From an uncultured Opitutia bacterium (GTDB lineage: Bacteria > Verrucomicrobiota > Verrucomicrobiia > Opitutales > Opitutaceae), in contig CAIXKG010000160.1 of the NCBI GenBank assembly GCA_903919985.1, forward strand, positions 1-45,495: 45,495 bases of DNA, read 5' to 3'. The position numbers were made by a program, and so were the translations under genes. The stretch's first letter is position 1. Every line of letters begins with the position of its first letter. Shown here in pieces: positions 9,069 through 17,787 of this stretch. The notes below the pieces were generated by a model, which made no database searches, was not told the origin of the DNA, and saw nothing but the letters and a program-made list of their open reading frames with translations.

Positions 9069-10019
9069 TTACTTCCCGAGGCTCTTCCTGAGATCGTCGA
9101 GCTGGCCCGCGCTGCCGAGGAGGACGTTGCGACTCGCGATAAACTTCGCGTATTCCTCGATGAAGATTTTGCCGGGCGGACGGAAATCGAAATCGCCGGG
9201 CTTATCGCGGAAATACTCGCGGTGGACGCGGGTCCACACGAGGCGACCGTCGGTGTCGATGTTGACCTTGGTCACACCGCGCGTGGCGGCGGGAAGGTAT
9301 TCGTTGACGTCTACGCCCATCGAGCCGGCGATTTTACCGCCGGCGGCGTTGATGCGGGCGACTTCGTCCTGCGGTACCGAGGAGGAGCCGTGCATGACGA
9401 GTGGGAAGCCGGGCAGCCGCGCCTTGATTTTCTCGAGCACGTCGAAGTGGAGGGACTGTTTACCCTTGAATTTGAAGGCGCCGTGGCTCGTGCCGATGGC
9501 GCAGGCTAGTGAGTCGCAGCCGGTCTTCTTCACGAAATCCTCGGCCTCGAGCGGGTCGGTGAGGCAGGCGTTACCTTCCTCGACTTTGATATCTTCCTCG
9601 ACGCCGCCGAGCATACCGAGTTCGGCCTCGACGGAAATGCCCTTCGCGTGCGCCTTCTCCACGACGCGCTTGGTGATCGCGACGTTCTCATCGAACGGAT
9701 CGTGGGAGGCGTCGATCATGACGGAGCTAAAAAAGCCGGAATCGATGCATTCGTAGCAGGTCTGTTCGTCGCCGTGATCGAGGTGGACGGCGAAAATGGC
9801 TTCGGGGAAAATCTCGCCCGCCGAGCGAATGATGGCCTCGAGCATGCGCTTGTCGGTGTATTTCCGCGCGCCCTTCGAGATTTGGATGATAAACGGAGCC
9901 TTGGAATCGATGGCGCCTTTAAAGAGGCCCATCGCCTGCTCGGCGTTATTGATGTTATAGGCGCCGATGGCGTATTTGCCGTAGGCGTGTTTGAAGAGCT
10001 GCGCGGTCGTGACGATCAT
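9069..10019 (-). CDS. fba: Class II fructose-1,6-bisphosphate aldolase
   Basis: This is a zinc-dependent aldolase that interconverts fructose-1,6-bisphosphate with dihydroxyacetone phosphate and glyceraldehyde-3-phosphate in glycolysis and gluconeogenesis. At 316 residues it is full length for the class IIB type. Visible marks are GAYNINN (19-25), the catalytic/zinc-ligand segment HLDHGDE (79-85, Asp81 and His82), the EAELG loop (131-135), GTSHGAFKF with zinc-ligand His179, and MHGSSSVP with zinc-ligand His210. The DNTD-type phosphate-binding strand is seen as NIDTDGR. The start ATG at 10019 fits the family start (IVTTAQLF). There is no Shine-Dalgarno sequence. It lies between topB (upstream, same strand) and the dehydrogenase gene (downstream), with gaps of 303 and 211 bp. 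Confidence 0.96.
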   Translation of the reverse strand: MIVTTAQLFKHAYGKYAIGAYNINNAEQAMGLFKGAIDSKAPFIIQISKGARKYTDKRMLEAIIRSAGEIFPEAIFAVHLDHGDEQTCYECIDSGFFSSVMIDASHDPFDENVAITKRVVEKAHAKGISVEAELGMLGGVEEDIKVEEGNACLTDPLEAEDFVKKTGCDSLACAIGTSHGAFKFKGKQSLHFDVLEKIKARLPGFPLVMHGSSSVPQDEVARINAAGGKIAGSMGVDVNEYLPAATRGVTKVNIDTDGRLVWTRVHREYFRDKPGDFDFRPPGKIFIEEYAKFIASRNVLLGSAGQLDDLRKSLGK

Positions 10020-10322
10020 GGTAACAGGAGGCGTTGAGAGAGCGAGGGACGGTAGTTAGCTGCGGATTGCACCGACAAGCGGATTCTGTGCCTGACGGAC
10101 GGAAATGTACGAGGGCCTCTGAAACGGTGAGTTCGCTGTGGCGGGATAGCTGGGCCAGCGGTTTTCGACTCCGGGCGCGCGAGGCCTCACTCGGACGCGT
10201 TAGTTCATCGTCGGTATAGAACGGACCTTTGGCGGGTTTTCGGAACCCGGCCAAAGGTCGGGTCGACCGACTCACGCTGAACAGGAAGGGCCCACCAGAG
10301 GGCTGGGTATTCCCAAGCGAAC
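10020..10322. other. Gap between topB and aldolase gene
   Basis: I see no convincing gene in these 303 bases. The only clear structure is the strong hairpin at 10224-10259, listed separately. The rest should contain the leader and promoter of the minus-strand aldolase gene, but no promoter boxes can be named with confidence. Confidence 0.6.
10224..10259. terminator. Strong hairpin downstream of topB
   Basis: GACCTTTGGC (10224-10233) is an exact inverted repeat of GCCAAAGGTC (10250-10259). The inner GGGTT (10234-10238) and AACCC (10244-10248) extend the stem with a one-base bulge. It lies 64 bp past the topB stop on the minus strand. No T-tract follows on either strand, so it may be a weak terminator, an RNA 3'-end stabiliser or a repeat rather than a standard intrinsic terminator. 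Confidence 0.4.
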
Positions 10323-13121
10323 CTACCGCGGCGGAAATTCGAATTCGGCCTTTTTCTTGTCTTTCGAAAGCACAAGATAAGCGCTGAAGGTCGAACCGCG
10401 TTTCGAAACGAGATCGTCGATCAGGCCGGTGCGACCGTCGGTCACGAGCCGCTCGATTTCCTCGACGGGCAGCTCCTTCTGACAAAGGACGCGCTTCACC
10501 TCGAACACCGGGCGCAGACTGCCGTCCGCCTGCGGCTTCGTGACGAGAAATGCATCCGCCGTCAGCCAAAGCTGTCCGTCGTGAAGTTTGCTCTCGATGA
10601 GTTTTTGCGCCTTCGAGAAATCGACCGGCACCTTGGCTTTCCGTTCGATGGTTTTGCCGTCTTTGCCGACGCGCGGTTTGCGCGGCGGGAACTCCCAGGA
10701 AAATTTTGCGCCGGAGCGAACAAGGAACGCGTCGAAGGGGCGGCCCTTTTTCGAAATGAAGCTCTGAATAAGATCTGTCTTCGACTGTGAAACGAGCTGG
10801 ATGGCGATTTCGCGGGTGATCGGCTTTTGGCACATGAGTCGGCCCACGCTGAAGGTCTGTTCGTAAACATCGCCGTTCTTTTCGCGGAGCACGTAGCTGG
10901 TCGGCGCTTCGCAGAGTTCCGCGCCAGTCTTGGGGTCAGTCCAGAACGCCGTGAGCTCGGAGATCACGAACTTGTTGCCAAAATCGAGGTCGACGCGGCG
11001 TTTGCCTTCGTGCTTGGGATCGTCGGCCAGCACGAGTTTCGCCGGGAAACGATTGCCCGTACGCGGGGAGACGAAGCCGTCGAGCGGTCCGATTTCACCG
11101 TTTGTGACGAGCTGTTTAACCTCGGCCTCCTCCAGCTTTCGACCGGTGACAACTTTGTACACCATCAGGATCGCGTCCTGCGATTTGTAGCCGCGGAGGG
11201 TTTCGAGCATCGGTTTGCCGTCGGTCGGCGAAATGATATCCGTCACGCGCGCAGCGGAATCGTCCTCCTCGAACGTCTTCGTGCGATCGACGATGCCTTT
11301 GGTCACCTCGACGATCTCGGCCATGAATTTGTCGCGCGGAAATTTTCCCTGCTCCATGAGGCGGAGTTTCTGTTCCCACTCGCCGGTCATGTCGGGTTTC
11401 GTGAGGGCATCGGCTTTGACCGCTGTGAGAAACTGCAGGAGGGACTCCGCCTTGGGCGTCGGCACGAGTTCGCGTTGAGCGCGCTCCATGTATTTCTGAT
11501 TGATGAGACCTTCGACCGTGTCGGCGCGCGTCGCGGGGGTGCCGAGCCCGCGCTCTTTCATCGCTTCGGCCATGTCTTCGTCGTCGACCAGTTTGCCCGC
11601 GCCTTCCATGGCGGAGAGCAGCGTTGCCTCGGTGTAGCGTGGCGGCGGCTTCGTGAATTCGGCGTGGAGCTTGGCGTCGGTCGTCGGGGCTTTGGCCTTA
11701 TCCTCGGCGGTGAGCGCGGGCAGCGCCTTGGAATCGGGCGAATCTTCGTCGACGGTATTCTTGCCGTAGACCGCGAGCCAGCCGGGGGCTGTAAGGACTT
11801 TACCCTCGGTTTTGAAGTCGTGACCGGGCGCAACGGTGCTGGTCCGCGTGGTCACGTCGAACTCGGCCGATGGATAAAATGTGGCGACGAAACGCCGGGC
11901 GATCATATCGTAGACCTTGGCCTCCATCTCATCGAGATTCTTGGGCTCGGTGGTGGTCGGAATGATCGCGAAGTGATCCGAGATCTGAGCATTATTAAAG
12001 ATGCGCTTGTTGGGCCGCAGCCAGCCGGCCTCCAGGACGTGCGCGGCGTGCTTGCCGAGATCGCCCTGCAGGTTCCCGAGCGTTTCGCGGCAGGTGGGAA
12101 TGTAGTCCTCGGGCAGCGCGCGCGAATCGGTGCGGGGATAAGTGATGACCTTGTGGCGCTCGTAGAGGGCCTGCGCCACTTGGAGCGTGCGACGCGCCGG
12201 CAGACCGAAGCGGCCGTTGGCCTCGCGCTGGAGCGTGGTCAGATCGTAAAGGCGAGGCGCGGTTTGCGTGGCCGATTTTTTTTCGTCGGTGACGCGTGCC
12301 AGTGGCTGGCCCTGACAGGCGGCGAGGACGGCCTCGCCCAGCGCCTGTTCCCAAATGCGGTCGATGCGGTCGTGTTCGTCATCGGCGGACTTTTTGAAAT
12401 TGGCGCGCTGGTAAACGCCTTCGTAGCTGCCCTTCGCGATCGTGAATTGGGCGGTCACGCGCCAGAATGCGCGAGGTTTGAAATTACGGATTTCGAGTTC
12501 GCGCGCGAAGATGATGGCGAGGGTGGGGGTTTGCACACGGCCGACGGAGGCGACGTTGCCGGCGCGGGAGCCGAACATACGCTTGGTGAGAGCGCGCGTG
12601 CCGTTGATACCGATGAGCCAGTCGCTTTCGCTGCGACAGCGCGCGGCGTCGGCGAGGCCGGCCATTTCCGAGGCACCGCGTAGATTCTTGAAGGCCGTCT
12701 CGATGCCGCCCGTGGTCATCGTCTGCATCCACGCGCGCTTAAACGGGATTTTGCTCTTTGTGAGCTGGTAGATGTACGTGAAGATCAATTCGCCTTCGCG
12801 GCCGGCGTCGCAGGCGTTGATGAGCAGATCGATGTCTTTGCGGGCGAGGAGCTTTTTGAGATGACTGAAGCGTTCCTTGGAGGCCTCGATCGGTTTGAGG
12901 CCAAATTTTTCCGGAACGATCGGGAGCATTTCCAGGCGCCAGAAACCGTATTTTTTGTTGTCGATATCCTCGGGCATCTCGAGTTCCACGAGGTGACCGA
13001 CCGCGGAGGAGATCACATACTCATCATTCTCATAATGATCGCCGGATTTTGGAATTTTCCCGAGCGCCTTGGCCAAATCCGCCGCGACGGACGGCTTCTC
13101 GGCGATGATCAGAGTCTTCAT
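10323..13121 (-). CDS. topB: DNA topoisomerase III (type IA) with C-terminal repeats
   Basis: This type IA topoisomerase nicks single-stranded DNA through a tyrosine and decatenates recombination and replication intermediates. The 932-residue protein begins MKTLIIAEKPSVA, the standard Toprim start, with acidic DAGREGE at 105-111. The NGTRALTKR segment near 173 and SVGRVQTPT near 192 follow. The catalytic tyrosine is Tyr328 in TYPRTDSRALP. The core ends near residue 600. Beyond it are three or more related repeats of about 60-100 residues. The last two end in the same FEFPPR/WEFPPR pattern and share a LV..G.T.LI..F.SK.G..F.A.L core. They lack zinc-binding cysteines and resemble the zinc-less C-terminal repeats of some TopB proteins. 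A long antisense frame inside the gene is not a gene. Confidence 0.94.
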   Translation of the reverse strand: MKTLIIAEKPSVAADLAKALGKIPKSGDHYENDEYVISSAVGHLVELEMPEDIDNKKYGFWRLEMLPIVPEKFGLKPIEASKERFSHLKKLLARKDIDLLINACDAGREGELIFTYIYQLTKSKIPFKRAWMQTMTTGGIETAFKNLRGASEMAGLADAARCRSESDWLIGINGTRALTKRMFGSRAGNVASVGRVQTPTLAIIFARELEIRNFKPRAFWRVTAQFTIAKGSYEGVYQRANFKKSADDEHDRIDRIWEQALGEAVLAACQGQPLARVTDEKKSATQTAPRLYDLTTLQREANGRFGLPARRTLQVAQALYERHKVITYPRTDSRALPEDYIPTCRETLGNLQGDLGKHAAHVLEAGWLRPNKRIFNNAQISDHFAIIPTTTEPKNLDEMEAKVYDMIARRFVATFYPSAEFDVTTRTSTVAPGHDFKTEGKVLTAPGWLAVYGKNTVDEDSPDSKALPALTAEDKAKAPTTDAKLHAEFTKPPPRYTEATLLSAMEGAGKLVDDEDMAEAMKERGLGTPATRADTVEGLINQKYMERAQRELVPTPKAESLLQFLTAVKADALTKPDMTGEWEQKLRLMEQGKFPRDKFMAEIVEVTKGIVDRTKTFEEDDSAARVTDIISPTDGKPMLETLRGYKSQDAILMVYKVVTGRKLEEAEVKQLVTNGEIGPLDGFVSPRTGNRFPAKLVLADDPKHEGKRRVDLDFGNKFVISELTAFWTDPKTGAELCEAPTSYVLREKNGDVYEQTFSVGRLMCQKPITREIAIQLVSQSKTDLIQSFISKKGRPFDAFLVRSGAKFSWEFPPRKPRVGKDGKTIERKAKVPVDFSKAQKLIESKLHDGQLWLTADAFLVTKPQADGSLRPVFEVKRVLCQKELPVEEIERLVTDGRTGLIDDLVSKRGSTFSAYLVLSKDKKKAEFEFPPR

Positions 13122-13469
13122 TTATTGACGCGAGCCGTTAGCTGCGTCGCGACGAAGTGCAAGAAATTGTTTTCAGCGAGTGCGGCGTCTCGTGCTTCTT
13201 TGCGCCGTCCGGCGGGTTGAAAAATACCAACGTTTGATGCCAGGGCGGACGGATCAAAGCGACCGGGCGATCCGGGAAAGCGCGAGCAATTGCCTGTCGC
13301 CCATGACCCGCACTTTAGAGTTGGTCGCGAAGGAGCGGGGAGATTTGGTCTGGTGCTCCGGCGCTGGCGCCAACGGCGGATAAGTGACTAACCAACGCCG
13401 CGGCGACGGCGGCCTTGGTGCTCTGCCAGAACGAGGCGGCGTTTTGCGGCGCCCGCGCGCCCGGTGCAA
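13122..13469. other. Gap between aminotransferase and topB genes
   Basis: These 348 bases hold no gene I can support. Short open frames on both strands have no recognisable motifs. The region is upstream of topB (minus strand) and should hold its promoter. No family A or B repeat was seen here. Confidence 0.55.
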
Positions 13470-14561
13470 TCAGACCGCCACAGCCTTCGGGGTCTCAGCA
13501 AGGGCGGCGTCGAGCGATTTTATGAGCGATGCGATCGTCTCGTCGGTTTCGTCGCCCATGTTCGAAATACGGAAGGTCTTGCCCTTGAGTTTGCCGTAGC
13601 CGCCATCGATCACGAGCTTGTGCTTCGACTTCAGGATTTTGTTCAGCGCGCCGAGGTCGATGTTTTGCGTGTTGGCGAAACAGTTCAGCGTGACCGAACC
13701 GTAGCCTTCCTTCGGAAACAGCGTGAAACCTTTTGAGAAAATGAAGTCGCGCACGGTTTTGTTCAATCGCGCGTGGCGGGCGTAGCGCGTTTCGTAGCCC
13801 TCGGCCTTGATGTCTTCGAGTTTCGATTTGAGCGCGTAAATCAGCGGGATGACTGGCGTGCTGGGCGTCATGCCGTTCTCATGATTTTTCTGAAACTCGA
13901 TCAGGTCGAAATAGTAACCGCGTTCGGGCGATTTGGCGGCGCGGTCGAGCGCGCGTTTCGACGCCGAGATGAGGGAGAGGCCAGGCGGGAGCGCGAGCGC
14001 CTTTTGGGAACCGGTGATGAGGATGTCGATGCCGAGTTCATCCTTCTTAATCGGCATGCCGCTGAACGAGCTGACGGTGTCCACGATTGAGATCACGTCG
14101 GGGAACTCGCGCAGCACCGCCATGATCGCCGGCAGATCGCTCATGCAACCGCAGGAGGTTTCGTTGTGGATCAGCGTGATTGAATCGTAGGCGCCCGTGG
14201 CGAGTTCGCGGCGGATGGCCTCGGGATCGATGGGCTGGCCCCAGTCGAACTTGAGCGCGGTGGCCGGTTTACCGCAACGGAGAGCGACGTCGTTCCACTT
14301 GTCCGAGAACGCGCCGTTCATGCAGTTCAACACCTTCTTTTGGGTGACGTTGCGCAGGGCGCCTTCCATCACGCCCCAGGCCGAACTGGTCGAAATATAA
14401 ACGGGATCCTTCGTGGAAGCGAGGGCCTGCAAATCGGGCTGGATCGAGTTGTAGAGTGCGACGAAGTCGGTGCTGCGGTGGCCGATCATGGGCTGGGCCA
14501 TGGCGCGAAGCGTTTTTTCCGAGACGGCGATAGGACCGGGAATGAAAAGTTTATAGCTCAT
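13470..14561 (-). CDS. Class V aminotransferase (serine/alanine-glyoxylate or aspartate type)
   Basis: This PLP enzyme of the class V (SgaA/AGT-like) family has 363 residues. It starts MSYKLFIPGPIAVSE, the usual N-terminus, followed by the GHRSTDF loop. The cofactor-binding Asp is in SIVDTVSSFSG, and the Schiff-base lysine is in TGSQKALALPPGLS. Relatives transfer the amino group between serine or alanine and glyoxylate/pyruvate, or make aspartate or phosphoserine; this sequence does not settle which. I placed the start at 14561 rather than the in-frame ATG at 14627. The shorter form matches the family and leaves 72 bp to the divergent lpxK, whereas the longer one would leave 6 bp. A Shine-Dalgarno sequence is not evident. 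Confidence 0.88.
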   Translation of the reverse strand: MSYKLFIPGPIAVSEKTLRAMAQPMIGHRSTDFVALYNSIQPDLQALASTKDPVYISTSSAWGVMEGALRNVTQKKVLNCMNGAFSDKWNDVALRCGKPATALKFDWGQPIDPEAIRRELATGAYDSITLIHNETSCGCMSDLPAIMAVLREFPDVISIVDTVSSFSGMPIKKDELGIDILITGSQKALALPPGLSLISASKRALDRAAKSPERGYYFDLIEFQKNHENGMTPSTPVIPLIYALKSKLEDIKAEGYETRYARHARLNKTVRDFIFSKGFTLFPKEGYGSVTLNCFANTQNIDLGALNKILKSKHKLVIDGGYGKLKGKTFRISNMGDETDETIASLIKSLDAALAETPKAVAV

Positions 14562-14633
14562 AGTTAGCGCGGTGAGGGCTGAAAAACAGTTTACGCGGCG
14601 GAGCGCGTCAACCTTCATCGCGGACACCTATTC

Positions 14634-15830
14634 ATGGCGCTTTCCTGGCTGAAGAAAAAATTTCGGGCGTTCGAACTTTACACGGTCGACATCGTGCTCG
14701 ACCGCCGCGCCGATGCCGGGGCGAGTTTGTACGCCGCGTTTTTGCAGTCGCTCTCCTGGCTGTGGAACGGCGGGGCGCAGTTAAAGCTCTGGCTTTATCG
14801 CCACCGGATCTTGCGCGATCAACCGCTCGGCTGTCTCGTCGTCGTGGTCGGCAACCTCACCGCCGGCGGTACGGGCAAGACCCCGGTCGTGGAAAAATTT
14901 GCGCGGGCACTGCGCGATCGCGGACGCAAGGTCGCCATTCTTAGTCGTGGCTACAAAAGCAAGACCGCGCCGCTTTGGCAGCGCTGGTGGTTCCAACTCA
15001 CTCACACCGCCGAGCCACCGCCGCGCGTGGTGAGCGACGGCGAGAAGGTCCTCCTCGACAGCGAGCAGGCGGGCGACGAGCCGTACATGCTCGCGCGCAA
15101 CCTTCCCGGCGTCGTCGTGCTCGTGGACAAAAATCGCGTCAAATCTGGCGCGTACGCGATCAAACGCTTCGGGTGCGACACCCTGATTCTCGACGACGGA
15201 TTTCAGTACATGCCGCTCAAGGGCCGGCTTAATCTGCTGCTCATCGACAAAACCAACCCGTTCGGCAACGGCCACCTCCTGCCGCGTGGCATACTGCGTG
15301 AGCCGATCAAACATCTGAAGCGCGCGAGCTACGTTTTTCTAACGAAGTCGAACGGCCAGCGCGACACCGAGCTCGAGGCGACGATTCGCGAATACAATCC
15401 GTCGGTCGACATCATCGAGTGCGCCCACCGTCCGCAGTATCTGCAACGATTCGGCGTCGCGCCGGACGCGCCGGGCGCCCGCGAACCGTTGGCGTGGTTG
15501 AAAGGTCGGCGCGTGTTCGCGTTTTGCGGGATTGCTACGCCCGAAAGCTTCGAGAAATTTCTGCGTGACCTCGGTGCACTCATCATGGAACGCGAGCGTT
15601 TCATGGATCACTATCGCTACGAGGAAGAGGACATCGGTGAACTCTTCGCGGCCGCCCAGCGCGCGGGGGCAGAGTGTCTCATCACCACGGAAAAAGATGC
15701 GGTTCGGATCGTGGACAACCACACCTGTCCGCTGCCGCTTTATTATTTGCGGCTGGAAATCGACATCATCCGGGGCGCGGCTGACTTCGACGAAGCGGTG
15801 GGACGGATTTGTTTTCCGCAGAGCGGCTGA
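14634..15830 (+). CDS. lpxK: Tetraacyldisaccharide 4'-kinase
   Basis: LpxK phosphorylates the 4' position of the lipid A disaccharide at the inner face of the cytoplasmic membrane, giving lipid IVA. It marks the organism as an LPS producer. The 398-residue protein has an N-terminal hydrophobic membrane-association segment and the P-loop [12 protein letters not shown] (73-84). The SRGYKSK and SDGE..LL segments follow, then DDGFQ at the catalytic site and a C-terminal TTEKDAVRI stretch. The protein is longer than typical LpxK (about 330 residues), with extra residues after SRGYKSK ([16 protein letters not shown]) and at the N-terminus. Other lipid A genes are not adjacent. It is divergent from the aminotransferase gene and followed by a family A palindrome. 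Confidence 0.95.
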   Translation: MALSWLKKKFRAFELYTVDIVLDRRADAGASLYAAFLQSLSWLWNGGAQLKLWLYRHRILRDQPLGCLVVVVGNLTAGGTGKTPVVEKFARALRDRGRKVAILSRGYKSKTAPLWQRWWFQLTHTAEPPPRVVSDGEKVLLDSEQAGDEPYMLARNLPGVVVLVDKNRVKSGAYAIKRFGCDTLILDDGFQYMPLKGRLNLLLIDKTNPFGNGHLLPRGILREPIKHLKRASYVFLTKSNGQRDTELEATIREYNPSVDIIECAHRPQYLQRFGVAPDAPGAREPLAWLKGRRVFAFCGIATPESFEKFLRDLGALIMERERFMDHYRYEEEDIGELFAAAQRAGAECLITTEKDAVRIVDNHTCPLPLYYLRLEIDIIRGAADFDEAVGRICFPQSG

Positions 15831-15887
15831 GGAGAATCCTGGGCGAAGCGCTAGAAAAGTTTAACGAAACGCGTAGCCGCAAAAAAC

Positions 15888-15958
15888 GTAGCGGCAGGCG
15901 TCCCTGCCTGCCGAAACGACGACGCGGAAGCCCGGCAGGCAGAGACGCCTGCCGCTAC
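15888..15958. repeat. Palindromic intergenic repeat, family A copy 4 (best preserved)
   Basis: GTAGCGGCAGGCGTC (15888-15902) pairs exactly with GACGCCTGCCGCTAC (15944-15958). The stem continues inward with CTGCCTGCCG (15904-15913) against CGGCAGGCAG (15933-15942), leaving one mismatch in 26 positions. The element lies between the convergent ends of lpxK and tsaE and could act as a bidirectional transcription end. There is no T-tract. Confidence 0.9.
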
Positions 15959-16083
15959 ACAAAACGGCCGCGAAAAAACTCAATCCGCTCGAGTCGGCCG
16001 GATTCGAGCTAGGTCAGCTCGCTTGAGCGCGCCGGAGGGCCCTCGAGCGGACGGCCTACGCACGCACTCGTGCCGAGCGCCCC

Positions 16084-16554
16084 CTACCGCAGGCGCAGCG
16101 TGTGGCGCTCGTCGGCGGCGATGCCGAATTCGAGATGCAGCGCGTCCGACGGGAGCCAGTCCGCGATTTTCTCCGGCCATTCGATCGCCAGACACCAAGG
16201 CGGATTCAGGAAATCCTCCACCAACAAGGCCTCGATCTGCGCCGCGGACTCCAGCCGGTACGCGTCGAGGTGGACCAGCGTGCGAGTGGGGCCCCGGTAG
16301 ACCGAATAAATATTAAACGTCGGGCTGGTGACGTGCCCGGCGATGCCGAAGCCGCGGGCGAGCCCTTGCGCAAACGTCGTCTTGCCCACGCCCAGGTCGC
16401 CGTGCAACGCGAGCGTGGCGACCGCGGGTAAAGCCGCGGCGAACGCGGCGGCAATGACCTGCGTCTCGTTGGCCGACGAAGTGCACACACCGGCGCGAAG
16501 TTGATCGAAAATGGACACGACCGTGATGGCCGCAAAAAGAGGCTGTCGGAGCAA
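16084..16554 (-). CDS. tsaE: tRNA threonylcarbamoyladenosine biosynthesis ATPase TsaE
   Basis: TsaE is the small ATPase that works with TsaB and TsaD to place the t6A modification at position 37 of ANN-decoding tRNAs. It shows the Walker A motif GDLGVGKTTF (52-61), the switch-like SPTFNIYSVY segment, HLDAYRL with the Walker B-like Asp, and the late EWPEKI motif. All are diagnostic. The 156-residue length allows either the ATG at 16554 or the GTG at 16518 as start; the extra N-terminus of the longer form has no family support. thiL lies 160 bp upstream on the same strand. Pairing of tsaE with other housekeeping genes is common and says little about regulation. Confidence 0.93.
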   Translation of the reverse strand: MLRQPLFAAITVVSIFDQLRAGVCTSSANETQVIAAAFAAALPAVATLALHGDLGVGKTTFAQGLARGFGIAGHVTSPTFNIYSVYRGPTRTLVHLDAYRLESAAQIEALLVEDFLNPPWCLAIEWPEKIADWLPSDALHLEFGIAADERHTLRLR

Positions 16555-16714
16555 AAGAATTCAGGCGCCGCGCAAGTTGATCAGGATGGCGATAAAGCAG
16601 CGGCTCGAAGTTAGGCCGCGTTATTCCCATCCCGATGGTTTGGCGCCGTGGCCCAGGTGGTCGAAGTCTCAGCGACTCGTGAATGATAGCGCGCCCTACC
16701 TTTAAATTTCGCAC

Positions 16715-17641
16715 TTACATCTTCAAATGCTCGTAGCCATGAAACTCGCGCAGATCGAGCGCTGCGGGCGGAAGCGTCCGGACAAAATCTCCGATGCGTG
16801 CCAGACGGGTACGCGGAAATTTTTTTCGCCATGCGCGTGTGAAGGCGGCGTGATCCGTCCCGGCCGCGACGGCGAATAGCAGTTCGTAATCCTCGCCGTC
16901 GGTGAGGGCCGCGCGCACATCGCTGCCCGGTCGAATCGGCAGTGCTGTGGCGGTGAGCGCGGCTTTCGTCCCGCGCGGCGTGAGGGCGTGGAGATCCTTC
17001 GCGAGCCCATCGCTGATATCCATCATGGCGCGAACCTCAGTTCGATTCGCCAGCCAGGCCCCTTCGTCCAGGCGCGGAGTAAATTTGAAATGATGGCCTG
17101 AGCGCAGGCTGCCTCCGAGCAGGCCGGTGACGTAGAGCGCATCCCCCGCGCGCGCACCGGTACGCATCACGATGCGGCGCCCGGAAGGGCGGCCCAGCAG
17201 AGTTAGACTGGCGGCGACGATGCCGTCGGCTTGGGCGATATCGCCACCGACGATCGCAACGCGGTAACGGCGGGCACACGCGGCGAGGCCGCGATAAAAG
17301 TTTTCCAGCCAGGCTAAACTCGTACGCCCATCGAGTGTCAGCGCGAGTACGGCCGTCGTGGGCCGCCCACCCATCGCGGCGAGATCGCTCAGGTTGCGCT
17401 TGAGTAATTTTTCGCCGACTGCCCGGGGCGCGACATCATTGTCGAAGTGGCGGCCATAGATCACGGGATCAACCGTGATGAGTTGGCGGCCGCGGGCGGC
17501 GGGCAGGACGGCGCAGTCGTCTCCAATCCCAAACGGTGCCCCCGGAGAAGCAGAACCCAGCCAACGGCGGATGGCCCCGACGAGCTTTTCCTCACCGAGG
17601 GCGGAAACGGAATCGGCGGTGCGTGACGTGAAGGGGGACAT
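16715..17641 (-). CDS. thiL: Thiamine-monophosphate kinase
   Basis: ThiL phosphorylates thiamine monophosphate to the active cofactor thiamine diphosphate using ATP. The 308-residue protein has the PurM/ThiL family layout: N-terminal GIGDDCAVL (38-46), a substrate strand (TVDPVIYGRHF) and the RNLSDLAAMG helix. The VGGDIAQADG segment, MMDISDGLAKDL near 208-219 and DGEDYELLF follow. The acidic residues in GDD, GGD, DISDG and DGEDYE form the metal/ATP site. Position 60 reads PVIYGRHF where many ThiLs have a LVEGVHF pattern, a conservative variation. No thiamine synthesis genes and no obvious TPP riboswitch were seen nearby. Confidence 0.94.
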   Translation of the reverse strand: MSPFTSRTADSVSALGEEKLVGAIRRWLGSASPGAPFGIGDDCAVLPAARGRQLITVDPVIYGRHFDNDVAPRAVGEKLLKRNLSDLAAMGGRPTTAVLALTLDGRTSLAWLENFYRGLAACARRYRVAIVGGDIAQADGIVAASLTLLGRPSGRRIVMRTGARAGDALYVTGLLGGSLRSGHHFKFTPRLDEGAWLANRTEVRAMMDISDGLAKDLHALTPRGTKAALTATALPIRPGSDVRAALTDGEDYELLFAVAAGTDHAAFTRAWRKKFPRTRLARIGDFVRTLPPAALDLREFHGYEHLKM

Positions 17642-17771
17642 GAAGCGCCAGGGGTCAAAGCCCGCGTGAGACCATTACGCCGCCTGCGGTGGGGCGGGGG
17701 CCATTACACGCCAAGCGACGGGGTGAGGGCACCCTGCCCAAAGCTCTAGCCCCCGGCGTTTGAGATTTTGT

Positions 17772-17787
17772 CGTGATGGTCATCACG
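17772..17787. repeat. Short palindrome abutting the CPBP stop codon
   Basis: CGTGATG (17772-17778) and CATCACG (17781-17787) form a perfect 7-bp inverted repeat with a 2-bp centre, directly against the CPBP gene stop. There is no T-tract. It may be a protein-binding site or chance. Confidence 0.3.

Noticed and set aside
10827-12683. 618-codon open frame on the plus strand opposite topB
   Set aside because: It is antisense to a clear topoisomerase III; long antisense frames are common in GC-rich genes and the translation has no motif.
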